Assembly: GCF_014518425.1 (NCBI RefSeq)
Contig: NZ_JACVCU010000001.1
Location: forward strand, 248,001-312,000
Source of the DNA: Terrabacter sp. MAHUQ-38
Lineage (GTDB): Bacteria > Actinomycetota > Actinomycetes > Actinomycetales > Dermatophilaceae
Direction of reading: 5' to 3'
DNA: 64,000 nt
Shown here: one piece after another, positions 52,678 to 61,299 of the stretch
Numbering within the stretch: position 1 is the first letter of the stretch
Layout: every line of letters begins with the position of its first letter
Position numbers and translations under genes: made by a program
Notes under the pieces: model-generated
The model's database searches: none
Seen by the model: only the letters and a program-made list of their open reading frames with translations
Told to the model about the DNA's origin: nothing

Positions 52678-53606
52678 CGCTGCTCACCTCCCGGGCTCCA
52701 GATGGTGCGCGTCGCGACGACGGCCACGACGAACAGGACGACGAGGTAGACGATGCTCATCGCCGCGGCCCGGCCGGGCTCACCGAAGCGGACCATGGTC
52801 TGGTAGATGAGCAGGCTCAGGGTCTGCGACGCCGACTGCGGCCCGCCGCCGGTCTGGATGAGGATCACGTCGAAGGCCCGGGCCGCGTCGACGCCCCGGA
52901 CGATGAGCGCCACGGCGATGACCGGGCGCAACATCGGCAGGATGACGCGGACGAGCATCGTGCGGGCTCCGGCACCGTCGAGACGGGCTGCCTCGAGGAC
53001 GTCGCCCGGGATGTTCTGCAGACCGGCGAAGAGCACGAGCGTCATGAAGGAGGTCGTGAGCCAGATGTCGGGGATCGCGACGGAGAAGAGCACGATGTCG
53101 GGGTCGCTCAACCAGCCGATCGCGTTGGAGTCACTGAGGACCCTGACCTGCGAGAGGAGCTGCCCGACGATGCCGAAGTTGTCGATGAGCAGGAACCGCC
53201 AGAGCAGTCCGGCCACGACCGGCGCGATCATGAGCGGGTAGAGGAAGATCGTGCGGAACACCCGTGAGCGCTGGCCGAGGGCGTTGAACAGCAGTGCCGT
53301 GGCAAGGCCGAGCACGAACTCGCACGTCACGACGAAGACCGTGTAGACGACCGTGCGCAAGGCCGCCGCACGGAAGTCCGCGGAACCGAGGACGTCGGCG
53401 AAGTTGCCGAGCCCGACGAACTCGCTCGTCCCGGCGAGCGGTTGGGTGTCGAAGAGGCTGTCCCAGCCGAGCTTGACGACGGGCCAGGCGACGAAAGCCG
53501 AGAGGAACAGAGCCGCCGGCACCATGAGGAGCAGGGCGAAGCGTCGGTCGCTCACGGGTCGACGCAGGCGGGGTGCGGGCGATGGTGCCGGCGCGCTCGT
53601 GGTCAT
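52674..53606 (-). CDS. Carbohydrate ABC transporter permease (MalF type)
   Basis: A 310-residue permease with six main hydrophobic segments. LLMVPAALFLSAFVAWPVVK near the start and the EAA loop LEAARLDGAGARTMLVRVIL identify a CUT1 MalF-type subunit. It begins 1 bp after the binding-protein stop. No ATPase gene is present in this cluster, so a shared MsiK-like ATPase elsewhere is presumably used. Confidence 0.9.
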   Translation of the reverse strand: MTTSAPAPSPAPRLRRPVSDRRFALLLMVPAALFLSAFVAWPVVKLGWDSLFDTQPLAGTSEFVGLGNFADVLGSADFRAAALRTVVYTVFVVTCEFVLGLATALLFNALGQRSRVFRTIFLYPLMIAPVVAGLLWRFLLIDNFGIVGQLLSQVRVLSDSNAIGWLSDPDIVLFSVAIPDIWLTTSFMTLVLFAGLQNIPGDVLEAARLDGAGARTMLVRVILPMLRPVIAVALIVRGVDAARAFDVILIQTGGGPQSASQTLSLLIYQTMVRFGEPGRAAAMSIVYLVVLFVVAVVATRTIWSPGGEQR

Positions 53607-53607
53607 C

Positions 53608-54936
53608 TCAGGACACCAGGGACTCGATCTGACCCTTGGCCGCGGAGAGCAGCTGGGCGTAGTCGGCGCCCGGCACCAGCGACTTCTGCAGCATGGGCAC
53701 GAGTGCCGTGTCGACGATCTGCTGCCACTTCGGCGTGGTCGGCCGCGCCTTCGTGGCGGGACCGTCGAGGGTGGCGGTCAGCGCGGCGAAGTGCTCGTAT
53801 CCGGGCTTGCCGGCGTACTCGGCGAAGGCTGACTTGCGGGCGGCGAGACCGAGCGAGGACTTGATGCTGAGGGCATTGTTGTCATAGGCGAACTGGACGA
53901 ACTTCGTTGCCTGCTCGGCCTTTCCACCCGACTTGGGCACCGAGAGGTACCACGGGCCGGGGACGCCACCGACGCCGGCAGCGCCGCCGATCATCGGGGC
54001 CGCGCCGACCTTGCCGTGGATCGGTGAGTCGGTCGGGATGAGCGGGAAGGCGTGCGCCCAGAAGCGCATCATCGCCGTCTTGCCCTGGTTGAAGAGGTTC
54101 TGCGCGCCACCCCAGTCGACCTGCGCGGCACCAGGAGGCGCGACCTTGAGGGTGTTGTTGAGGTTGCTGTAGAAGGTCAGGGCCTTCAGGTGCTCGGGGC
54201 TGTCGATGATGACCTTGCCTGACGGGTCGAGCACGAGGCCCTTGGCACCGGCCTGGCCGACGTGCGCGAGCCATTCCGTCTCGACGGCGCCCTTGACGTC
54301 GGTGCCGTAGAGCGCCGTGCCCCGGGTGAAGAAGACGGCCGCGTCCTGGAACTGCTGCCACGTCGTGGGCGGGGCGAGCGGGTAGCCGTACTTCTTCTCG
54401 AAGGCCGCCTTCTCCTTCGCGTCCTCGAAGAGGTCCTTGCGGTAGAAGAGGATCTCGGCGTTGGTCCACACGGGCATCCCGACGTAGGCCCCGTTGATCT
54501 GGGCGCCGCTGACCAGCGAGTCGAAGAGGTCACCCTTGACGGCGTCGGTGAAGAGGGCGTCGAGCGGGGCCAGCGCACCGGCGAAGGTCGGCAGCCACAC
54601 GGCGTCGAGTGCCGCGACGTCGAAGGAGACCGAACCGGCCGACAGCTCGGTCTGGAGCCGGTTGAACAGACCGTCGTAAGGCAGCTCGACGAGGTCGACC
54701 TTGGTGCCGGTCTGCTGGGTGAACAGGGCGGCGACCTTCTCGAGCTCCGCCTTGCCGCCGGCCTCGACGAGGACGGAGATGGAGCCGGATGCGCCGGTGC
54801 CGGCGCCGCCGGTGCTCGCGGGGGCCGGGCCGCCTGCCGCGCACGACGCGAGCGCGGCGGTGGCCCCGGTGAGACCGGCGAGCTGGAGGAAGGATCGCCG
54901 GGACCAGCCGGGCGTCGCTGGTGATTGCGGGTTCAT
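53608..54936 (-). CDS. Extracellular sugar-binding lipoprotein of ABC transporter (CUT1)
   Basis: A 442-residue solute-binding protein. WSRRSFLQLAGLTGATAALASC combines a twin-arginine-like motif with a lipobox (Cys near residue 32), so it is probably an anchored lipoprotein. The mature part shows the type of fold expected for family 1 binding proteins (ISVLVEAGGKAELEKVAALF, VWTNAEILFYRKDLFED). First gene of the importer/GH91 operon, divergent from a LacI regulator whose likely operators are just upstream. Confidence 0.88.
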   Translation of the reverse strand: MNPQSPATPGWSRRSFLQLAGLTGATAALASCAAGGPAPASTGGAGTGASGSISVLVEAGGKAELEKVAALFTQQTGTKVDLVELPYDGLFNRLQTELSAGSVSFDVAALDAVWLPTFAGALAPLDALFTDAVKGDLFDSLVSGAQINGAYVGMPVWTNAEILFYRKDLFEDAKEKAAFEKKYGYPLAPPTTWQQFQDAAVFFTRGTALYGTDVKGAVETEWLAHVGQAGAKGLVLDPSGKVIIDSPEHLKALTFYSNLNNTLKVAPPGAAQVDWGGAQNLFNQGKTAMMRFWAHAFPLIPTDSPIHGKVGAAPMIGGAAGVGGVPGPWYLSVPKSGGKAEQATKFVQFAYDNNALSIKSSLGLAARKSAFAEYAGKPGYEHFAALTATLDGPATKARPTTPKWQQIVDTALVPMLQKSLVPGADYAQLLSAAKGQIESLVS

Positions 54937-55008
54937 GGTGCCTCCACGGGGGACTGGTGTGGCAGCGGGACCGTGGTCTGCAGGGGGACCTTCGCGGCTC
55001 CGTTGCCC

Positions 55009-55046
55009 GTTAACTCGTGTTAACGAGCCGTAGTTAACTCGTGTTA
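55009..55046. promoter_or_regulatory. Repeated LacI operator candidates in the divergent promoter
   Basis: GTTAACTCGTGTTA occurs twice as a direct repeat (55009-55022 and 55033-55046, 24 bp apart). The first copy is part of the dyad CGTTAAC-TCGT-GTTAACG (55008-55025). They lie between the binding-protein start (54936) and the LacI gene (55085), so the LacI is the likely binder. Confidence 0.65.
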
Positions 55047-55084
55047 TTGTCACGTGTCAACAGGCATCTCCAGAACGTGGAACG

Positions 55085-56182
55085 GTGACGTCCATGCCCA
55101 GAAGCGAGTCCCCCACCCCGGTCACCGCGCGCCCCGCCGGTGCCCCGGCCCCCCGTCGGCCGCGCCAGCGCGACGTCGCCGAGCTGGCCGGTGTGTCGCG
55201 CACGACGGTGTCGCTCGTGCTCAACGACGTCGAAGGCGTGGCCATCCCGGAGGAGACGAGACAACGGGTCTGGGACGCCGCCGCCCAGCTCGGCTTCCAG
55301 CCCGACGCACTCGCGCGCAGCCTGCGCGGCGCGCACAGCAACATCATCGGCCTCGTCACGAGCGAGATCGCCACGACGCCGTATGCCGTCGCCATCATCA
55401 AGGGAGCCCAGGACGCCGCCTTCGAGCGCGGCCAGACGCTCCTCGTCATCGACACGGAGGGCGAGCAGGCCGCTGCCGCCGACGCCGTCGCGCGGCTGCG
55501 CCAGTGGCGCGCCGACGGGCTGATTCTCGCGGCCGACTACCACCGCCGGGTCGAGCTCCCGCCGGGTCTCGGCGACCTGCCCGCCGTCCTCGTCCACTGC
55601 TTCGCCGATGTCGACGGATCCGGTGCCGGGGACCGGCCACCCCTGCCGACCGTCCTGCCCGACGAGGAGCAGGGCGGACGGTTGGCCACCCAGACGCTCC
55701 TCGACGCCGGCCACCGACGCATCGCGTTCGTCAACGGACCCGACGGGTTCCCCGCCTCGACCGGCCGCCTGAAGGGGTACCGGGAGGCGCTCGAGACGGC
55801 CGGCGTCGCCTACGACGCGGACCTGGTCCGTCGCGGCGACTGGTGGCAGGGTTCGGCCTCACGGCACGCGACCGACCTCATGGGTCTGGACGACCCACCG
55901 ACCGCGATCTTCTGCGGCAACGACTGGATGGCGATGGGTGCCTACGACAGCCTGCGTGAGCTCGGGCTGTCGATCCCCCGCGACGTCAGCGTCATCGGCT
56001 TCGACAACCGCGTCGAGATCGCCGACCACATGCGGCCCCGCCTCAGCACGGTCGCGCTTCCCTACCGGGCCATGGGCCACGAGGCCGTCGGCATGCTGCT
56101 CGACGGCGAGCAGCCCGCCGAGCCGGTGCTCCTCGAGTGCCCCCTCGTGACGCGCGACTCCATCGCGCCCCCTCGCGCCTGA
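55085..56182 (+). CDS. LacI-family regulator of the difructose-dianhydride operon
   Basis: A 365-residue repressor. The HTH reads QRDVAELAGVSRTTVSLVLN after a 28-residue basic/Pro-rich start; the hinge is DALARSLRGAHSNIIGLV and the effector domain ends with SVIGFDNRVEIADHMRPRLS. GTG at 55085 is used here; an ATG three codons later (55094) is equally plausible. It is divergent from the ABC/GH91 operon and presumably derepresses it on binding a fructo-disaccharide. Confidence 0.87.
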   Translation: MTSMPRSESPTPVTARPAGAPAPRRPRQRDVAELAGVSRTTVSLVLNDVEGVAIPEETRQRVWDAAAQLGFQPDALARSLRGAHSNIIGLVTSEIATTPYAVAIIKGAQDAAFERGQTLLVIDTEGEQAAAADAVARLRQWRADGLILAADYHRRVELPPGLGDLPAVLVHCFADVDGSGAGDRPPLPTVLPDEEQGGRLATQTLLDAGHRRIAFVNGPDGFPASTGRLKGYREALETAGVAYDADLVRRGDWWQGSASRHATDLMGLDDPPTAIFCGNDWMAMGAYDSLRELGLSIPRDVSVIGFDNRVEIADHMRPRLSTVALPYRAMGHEAVGMLLDGEQPAEPVLLECPLVTRDSIAPPRA

Positions 56183-56223
56183 CGCCACTTCCCGCCACCG
56201 GCGATCTAGGCCACGCTGGGCAC

Positions 56224-57657
56224 ATGACGGCCACGACAGTTGTCCTCTTCGGCGCGACCGGTGACCTCGCGAAGCGCAAGCTGCTTCCCGGCATGCTGCA
56301 CCTCCACGAGTCGCAGCTGCTCGACGGGCTGCGCATCGTGGCGACGAGCCTCGACGAGCTGACCCGCGAGGAGTTCCTTGACCTCACCTTCGCCGCGGTG
56401 CGTGAGCACTCTACCCACGACGTCACCGACGTCGACCTGAAGGAGTTCGCCGAACGCATCCACTGGGTGCCGGGAAGTGCTGGGCCGCAAGGTATTCGGG
56501 CCGCCGTCGATGAGTCGGAGCAGATCCTCGGGCCGGAGGCCACGCGTCTGCACTACCTCTCCGTGCCGCCGAAGGCCGCCCTTGCGGTCGTCCACCAGCT
56601 CGCCGAGGCCGGCCTCGTCGAGCGCAGCCGGATCATCATGGAGAAGCCCTTCGGCACCGATCTCGCGAGCGCCCGCACGCTCAACGCCGAGCTGCACCAG
56701 GTCTTTCGCGAGGAGCAGATCTTCCGCATCGACCACTTCCTCGGCAAGGAGGCGGCCCAGAACATCCTCGCGTTCCGCTTCGCCAACGGCCTGTTCGAGC
56801 CGATCTGGCACCGCAACCACATCGACCACATCCAGATCGACGTGCCCGAGACGCTCGGCCTCGCGCAGCGTGCCGACTTCTACGAAGGCACCGGCGCCTA
56901 CCGCGACATGGTCGTCACGCACCTCTTCCAGGTGCTCGCCTTCACGGCCATGGAGCCGCCGACGGCCCTCGAGCCGAACGCCATCAGTGAGGAGAAGAAC
57001 AAGGTCTTCCGCTCGATGGCCCCGATCGAGCCGCACGACGTCGTGCGCGGCCAGTACGTCGGCTACCGGGACGTGCCCGGTGTGAAGTCCGACAGCCAGA
57101 CCGAGACGTTCGTGGCGCTCAAGTGCTTCGTCGACAACTGGCGATGGGCCGGGGTGCCGTTCTTCCTCCGCACCGGCAAGCAGATGGCCGAGGGTGCCCG
57201 TATCATCTCCATCGCCTTCAAGGAGCCGCCGCGCTCGATGTTCCCGCCCGGCTCTGGCGTCGGCGACAACGGCCCCGACCACCTGACGTTCGACCTCGCC
57301 GACAAGTCGCGGATGTCGTTGTCGTTCTACGGCAAGCGCCCCGGCCCCGGCATGAAGCTCGACAAGCTGTCGATGCAGTTCTCCATGGGCGAGACCAACT
57401 GGGCCGGAGCCGTGCTCGAGGCGTACGAGCGGCTCATCTACGACGCGGCCCGCGGCGACCGCACCCTCTTCACCTCCGCCGAGGGCATCGAGCGCCTCTG
57501 GGAGATCTCGCAGCCGCTGCTCGACAACCCGCCCATCGTGCGCCCTTATGACCCCGGAACCTGGGGGCCCAACCAGATCCACCAGCTCGTCGCGCCGTTC
57601 ACGTGGCGGCTGCCCTTCGAGCGCCGCTGGCGCGACCCCAACATCAGCGGCGCCTGA
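56224..57657 (+). CDS. zwf: Glucose-6-phosphate dehydrogenase
   Basis: A 477-residue NAD(P)-dependent enzyme oxidising glucose-6-phosphate to 6-phosphogluconolactone. VLFGATGDLAKRKLLPGM is the cofactor motif, IIMEKPFGTDLASA a conserved stretch, and FRIDHFLGKEAAQNIL carries the substrate-binding Lys and catalytic His. It is 41 bp after the LacI gene. There is no adjacent opcA, tal or tkt gene as in the usual actinobacterial cluster, so this may be a second, stand-alone zwf. Confidence 0.93.
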   Translation: MTATTVVLFGATGDLAKRKLLPGMLHLHESQLLDGLRIVATSLDELTREEFLDLTFAAVREHSTHDVTDVDLKEFAERIHWVPGSAGPQGIRAAVDESEQILGPEATRLHYLSVPPKAALAVVHQLAEAGLVERSRIIMEKPFGTDLASARTLNAELHQVFREEQIFRIDHFLGKEAAQNILAFRFANGLFEPIWHRNHIDHIQIDVPETLGLAQRADFYEGTGAYRDMVVTHLFQVLAFTAMEPPTALEPNAISEEKNKVFRSMAPIEPHDVVRGQYVGYRDVPGVKSDSQTETFVALKCFVDNWRWAGVPFFLRTGKQMAEGARIISIAFKEPPRSMFPPGSGVGDNGPDHLTFDLADKSRMSLSFYGKRPGPGMKLDKLSMQFSMGETNWAGAVLEAYERLIYDAARGDRTLFTSAEGIERLWEISQPLLDNPPIVRPYDPGTWGPNQIHQLVAPFTWRLPFERRWRDPNISGA

Positions 57658-57661
57658 CTCC

Positions 57662-58948
57662 TCACACGTGGCGGCGTGCCGCGGCCGCTCGTGACGTGAA
57701 GATCGCCCACTCGGCATCGCTGCGCGTCAGGGTCGCGGCGCGTTCGAAGGCCTCCGCCGCCTCCGTATGCCGTCCGGCGCGCTCCAGCAGGTCTGCCCGC
57801 ACCGCATGCAGGTGCGGGTAGTCGGTGAGCCGGCCCGACGCGGCCACGCGTTCGACGACCTCGAGCCCCGCCTCGGGACCGCGCGTGAACCCCACGGCGA
57901 CAGCGCGGTTCAGCTCGACGACAGGTGACGGCCAGATGCTCGCGAGGACGGCATAGAGGTCGGAGATGCGCACCCACTCGGTGTCCTCCGCCCGCAGGGC
58001 GCGGGCATGGCAGGCGGCGATGCCGGCCTGCACGGCATACGGGCCGAGCGGCCTGCCGGACGCCTCGGCGCGTGCGAGCGACGCGAGGCCGCGACGGACG
58101 AGGAGCCGGTCCCAGCGGCGCCGGTCCTGGTCGGGCAGGAGCACGGGCTGCCCGTCTTGCCCGATGCGCGCCGGCAGTCGCGAGGCCTGCAGCTCCATGA
58201 GTGCGAGGAGCCCGTGGACCTCCGGCTCGTCGGGCACGAGTCCCACGAGCACGCGCCCCAGCCGCATCGCCTCCTGGCACAGCGCGGGCCGCACCCACTC
58301 GCCGCCGGACGTCGCGGCATACCCCTCGTTGAAGACGAGATAGACGACCTCGAGCACCGATGCGAGACGGTCGGAGAGCTGCTCGGGCGGCGGCAGCTCG
58401 AAGCGGACCTCCTTGTCGGTCAACGCCTTCTTGGCCCTCACGATGCGCTGCGCCATGGTGGGCTCGGGCACGAGAAAGGCCCGCGCGATCTCGTCGGTCG
58501 AGAGCCCGCCGAGGCACCTGAGCGTCAGGGCGACGCGCGACTCGAGCGAGAGGGCCGGGTGGCAGGCGGTGAAGACGAGACGCAGCAGGTCGTCGCCGAC
58601 GTGGTCGTCGAGCGCGTCGACGTGGCGGTCGCTGTCGACGCCGGGCTCGTCCTCGAGGACGTCGCGCGCGAGCACGGCCACCTTCCGCTCGAAGGTGGCC
58701 GTGCGGCGGTGCGCGTCGATGGCCCGGCGCTTCGCGGTGGTCATGAGCCATCCGCCCGGGTTGGGCGGGATGCCCGAGACGGGCCACTGCTCGAGGGCCA
58801 CGACCAGCGCCTCCTGGGCGAGGTCCTCGGCGAGCCCGACGTCACCGGTCACACGCGCCAGGCCCGCGATGAGTCGCCCGGACTCGATGCGCCAGACGGC
58901 GTCGACTGCACGCCTGGCCGCGCCCTCGTCAGAGTAGGTGCCGGTCAC
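57662..58948 (-). CDS. ECF42-type RNA polymerase sigma factor with C-terminal extension
   Basis: A 428-residue paralogue of the sigma factor at 1113-2450. Region 2 has GLAEDLAQEALVVALEQWP and PGGWLMTTAKRRAIDAHRR; region 4 has LSTDEIARAFLVPEPTMAQRIVRAK. The remaining 230 residues are the helical DUF6596/TPR-like extension (VYLVFNEGYAATSG is shared almost exactly with the paralogue). The start is GTG. It is the last gene of an operon with a DGPF gene and a DUF998-like gene. Confidence 0.88.
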   Translation of the reverse strand: MTGTYSDEGAARRAVDAVWRIESGRLIAGLARVTGDVGLAEDLAQEALVVALEQWPVSGIPPNPGGWLMTTAKRRAIDAHRRTATFERKVAVLARDVLEDEPGVDSDRHVDALDDHVGDDLLRLVFTACHPALSLESRVALTLRCLGGLSTDEIARAFLVPEPTMAQRIVRAKKALTDKEVRFELPPPEQLSDRLASVLEVVYLVFNEGYAATSGGEWVRPALCQEAMRLGRVLVGLVPDEPEVHGLLALMELQASRLPARIGQDGQPVLLPDQDRRRWDRLLVRRGLASLARAEASGRPLGPYAVQAGIAACHARALRAEDTEWVRISDLYAVLASIWPSPVVELNRAVAVGFTRGPEAGLEVVERVAASGRLTDYPHLHAVRADLLERAGRHTEAAEAFERAATLTRSDAEWAIFTSRAAAARRHV

Positions 58949-58967
58949 GCCTCGACCCTACGGCGGG

Positions 58968-59339
58968 TCACCGGGGTGGCGAGAAGTCCTCGGGACCCAT
59001 GACCTTCAGGACCTCGCACTCGCCCTCCCACCCCGGCCACAGGTCGGCGTTCAGCTTCATGAACCGCGAGGTCCACTCGATGGCCTCCTCCTTGGAGCGC
59101 ACCTCGTAGATGGCGTAGGAGATGTACTCCTTGGCCTCCGCGAAGGGCCCGTCCATGACGGACAGCTCGCCATCTGCGACGGTCACGCGGGCACCGGCTG
59201 CGCTCGGGGCGAGCCCACCGTTGTCGAGCAGCGCACCCGACGCCGTGGCCTCGGCGCCGAGGTCCATGATCGCGGCCATCAGGCCCTCTGGTGGTGGTCC
59301 GGCGGGCTGGGTGCCCTTGAGGACGACGATGTAGCGCAT
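58968..59339 (-). CDS. YCII-related (DGPF domain) protein
   Basis: A 123-residue protein with VMDGPFAEAKEYISYAIYEV, the DGPF motif, in the usual position. It is linked to the ECF42 sigma gene 19 bp downstream. GAGAAGGAG precedes the ATG. Probable target and partner of the sigma factor; the molecular role is unknown. It is only distantly similar to the DGPF protein at 3112 outside the motif region. Confidence 0.86.
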   Translation of the reverse strand: MRYIVVLKGTQPAGPPPEGLMAAIMDLGAEATASGALLDNGGLAPSAAGARVTVADGELSVMDGPFAEAKEYISYAIYEVRSKEEAIEWTSRFMKLNADLWPGWEGECEVLKVMGPEDFSPPR

Positions 59340-59374
59340 CGGGGTCTCCTTCTCTCGTCAGGGGATCGGCGTGT

Positions 59375-60088
59375 TCAGTCGGTGAGCGACCGGTACAGGT
59401 GGATGGCGACGACGGCGATCCACGCGAAGACGAGGACGACGGCCGCGGTGAACAGCAGGTTGGCCGCGACGCTCCCGCCGCCCGACGCGACGCAGAGGAA
59501 GCCGCCGAGGAAGACCACACCGGTGGCGCGTGAGAACACGGTAAGCCGACGGTTGCCCTCGGCGGAGAACCGGCGCGCGAGCACGAAGCAGGCCGCGGCG
59601 ATCGCGGTGAAGCCGACGCCGGCCGCAGCGAAGTGCGCGACGCCGTGGGCCGTCACCTCGCCGACGCCCTCCGGCGCACCGATCGGGAAGCCGAGCGCCG
59701 GGTCGGCGCGGAAGACGCCTGCCGCGACGAGGCTCGCCGCGAAGACTGCGGTGAGACGCGGCGCCCAGCGCGCGCCGCGTGCGCCGCGTGCGCCGGCGAG
59801 CGCCCGGCGCAGCCCGACGGCGAACGCGACCAGCATGAGGCCGGTCAGCACGAAGTTGGTGACCTGGACCCAGCCGAGGTCGCCGTTCTCGAGCAGGCTC
59901 CACTGGTGGCGGGTCAGGTCGAATCCCTCGCGGGTCAGGGCCTGCACGAGCGTGGTGACGACGTAGAACGGGCCGGCGACGGCTCCCCAGCCGAGGAGGG
60001 ACCTCGTGACGTGGAAGGGCGTCCAGCCGTCCTCGCAGGAGACGCTGCCGGTCGGGCTGTCGGTGGTGGGGTTCGGGACGGTGGTCAT
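59375..60088 (-). CDS. DUF998-like integral membrane protein
   Basis: A 237-residue protein with six hydrophobic segments (e.g. GAVAGPFYVVTTLVQALT, VTNFVLTGLMLVAFAVGL, HGVAHFAAAGVGFTAIAAA). FDLTRHQWSLLENGDLGWVQ between helices 1 and 2 is characteristic of the DUF998 family. GAGGAG lies before the ATG. It is first in the operon driven by the promoter at 60142-60170 and so probably part of the ECF42 regulon. Confidence 0.8.
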   Translation of the reverse strand: MTTVPNPTTDSPTGSVSCEDGWTPFHVTRSLLGWGAVAGPFYVVTTLVQALTREGFDLTRHQWSLLENGDLGWVQVTNFVLTGLMLVAFAVGLRRALAGARGARGARWAPRLTAVFAASLVAAGVFRADPALGFPIGAPEGVGEVTAHGVAHFAAAGVGFTAIAAACFVLARRFSAEGNRRLTVFSRATGVVFLGGFLCVASGGGSVAANLLFTAAVVLVFAWIAVVAIHLYRSLTD

Positions 60089-60141
60089 CGTCGTGCTCCT
60101 CGGTGCGTGGCCGCGACCTCGTGCCGCGTGCCCTCACCCCC

Positions 60142-60170
60142 TCCACGAACGGCGCGGACCCCGATCGACA
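60142..60170 (-). promoter_or_regulatory. Probable ECF42-dependent promoter of the second sigma operon
   Basis: On the minus strand TGTCGA (60170-60165) is followed after 17 bp by CGTGGA (60147-60142). Spacing, -35 and the flanking CCGTT and GGGGTGAGG agree with the promoter at 3619-3647, although the -10 has CGTG rather than CG(A/T)C. It lies about 55-80 bp upstream of the DUF998-like gene. Confidence 0.6.
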
Positions 60171-60243
60171 TCGGCGCGAAGACTTTCCTTCCCGACGGAT
60201 GCGGGCGAAAGTGCCCACTCGACTCAGTGCGCGGGTCGGCGGG

Positions 60244-61299
60244 TCACTCGCCGGGGTAGACGACCCCCACCTGGCGACGGACCTCGTCCATCGTCTCCAT
60301 GACCCGCAGCGTCGTCGCGTGCGGCATGATCGGCGACTCACGCTCACCCGCGACGAGGCACCGGGCGAACTCGGCCGCCTCGTAGGAGAAGCCGCGCACG
60401 TCGTCGGCGAGACCGCCGGGGCGCTCGTCGATGACCTCGCCGACACGGTTGACGAGCCGGATCGTCGACCCGGGCGCGTAGAACGTGCCGGACAGCTCGA
60501 GCCGGGCCTCGGTGCCTGCGACGACGGCCGAGCAGGGCGTGACGGCGGCCATGGTGCACGACAGCACGCCGTGGGCGCCCGAGCCTCCGGTGACGGTGAT
60601 CGTCGTCGTGGCGTCGACGCCGAGGTCGGTCAGGCCGCCGACCGCCGACACCGATGCCGGCGCCCCGAGCACCAGGTCGGCGAACGACACGGGGTAGACG
60701 CCGAGGTCGAGCAGCGCCCCACCTGCGAGCTCGGGCTGCGAGAGCCGAGCGGGGCCACCGGGGTAGAGGCGCTGGCCGTGGTCGGCGAAGACGGTGACGA
60801 GGTCACCGATGAGGCCCGTCTCGACGACGTGCCGCACGACGTCGTAGTGCGGCAGGAAACGGCTCCACATCGCCTCGACGACGAGCAGGTTGCGGGACTC
60901 GGCGGCCGCGAGCACCTCCCGGGCCTCGGCGGCGCTACGCGTGAAGGCCTTCTCGACGAGCACCGGCTTGCCCGCCTCGAGGGCGAGCAGCGCGTGGTTG
61001 CGGTGCTCGGAGTGCGGTGAGGCGACGTAGACCGCGTCGACGTCGGGGTCGGCCACGAGCTCCTCGTAGCTGCCGTACGCCCGGCCGATCTCGAACTCGT
61101 CGGCGAAGTCCTGCGCGCGCTCGCGGCTGCGCGACCCGACGGCGACGACCGACGAGGCCGTGCCCACGGCGACGGCGTCGGCGAAGGTGTGCGCGATACC
61201 GCCCGGGCCGAGGACCCCCCAGCGGATCGCGGGCGCGTCGTGCGGGTCGGGGGTGCGCGGCTCGGGCAGCTGGAGCTGGACGTCGATCGGAAGGGTCAT
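60244..61299 (-). CDS. Gfo/Idh/MocA oxidoreductase, dihydrodiol-dehydrogenase-like
   Basis: A 351-residue NAD(P)-dependent oxidoreductase and paralogue of the protein at 41548. IRWGVLGPGGIAHTFADAV is the cofactor motif and VVEAMWSRFLPHYDVVRHVV a branch signature. The catalytic Lys is kept but the usual EKP is EKAF here (VLVEKAFTRSAAE). GALLDLGVYPVSF is the conserved loop. Its ATG overlaps the DinB gene stop by 4 bp, so both are co-translated. Confidence 0.83.
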   Translation of the reverse strand: MTLPIDVQLQLPEPRTPDPHDAPAIRWGVLGPGGIAHTFADAVAVGTASSVVAVGSRSRERAQDFADEFEIGRAYGSYEELVADPDVDAVYVASPHSEHRNHALLALEAGKPVLVEKAFTRSAAEAREVLAAAESRNLLVVEAMWSRFLPHYDVVRHVVETGLIGDLVTVFADHGQRLYPGGPARLSQPELAGGALLDLGVYPVSFADLVLGAPASVSAVGGLTDLGVDATTTITVTGGSGAHGVLSCTMAAVTPCSAVVAGTEARLELSGTFYAPGSTIRLVNRVGEVIDERPGGLADDVRGFSYEAAEFARCLVAGERESPIMPHATTLRVMETMDEVRRQVGVVYPGE

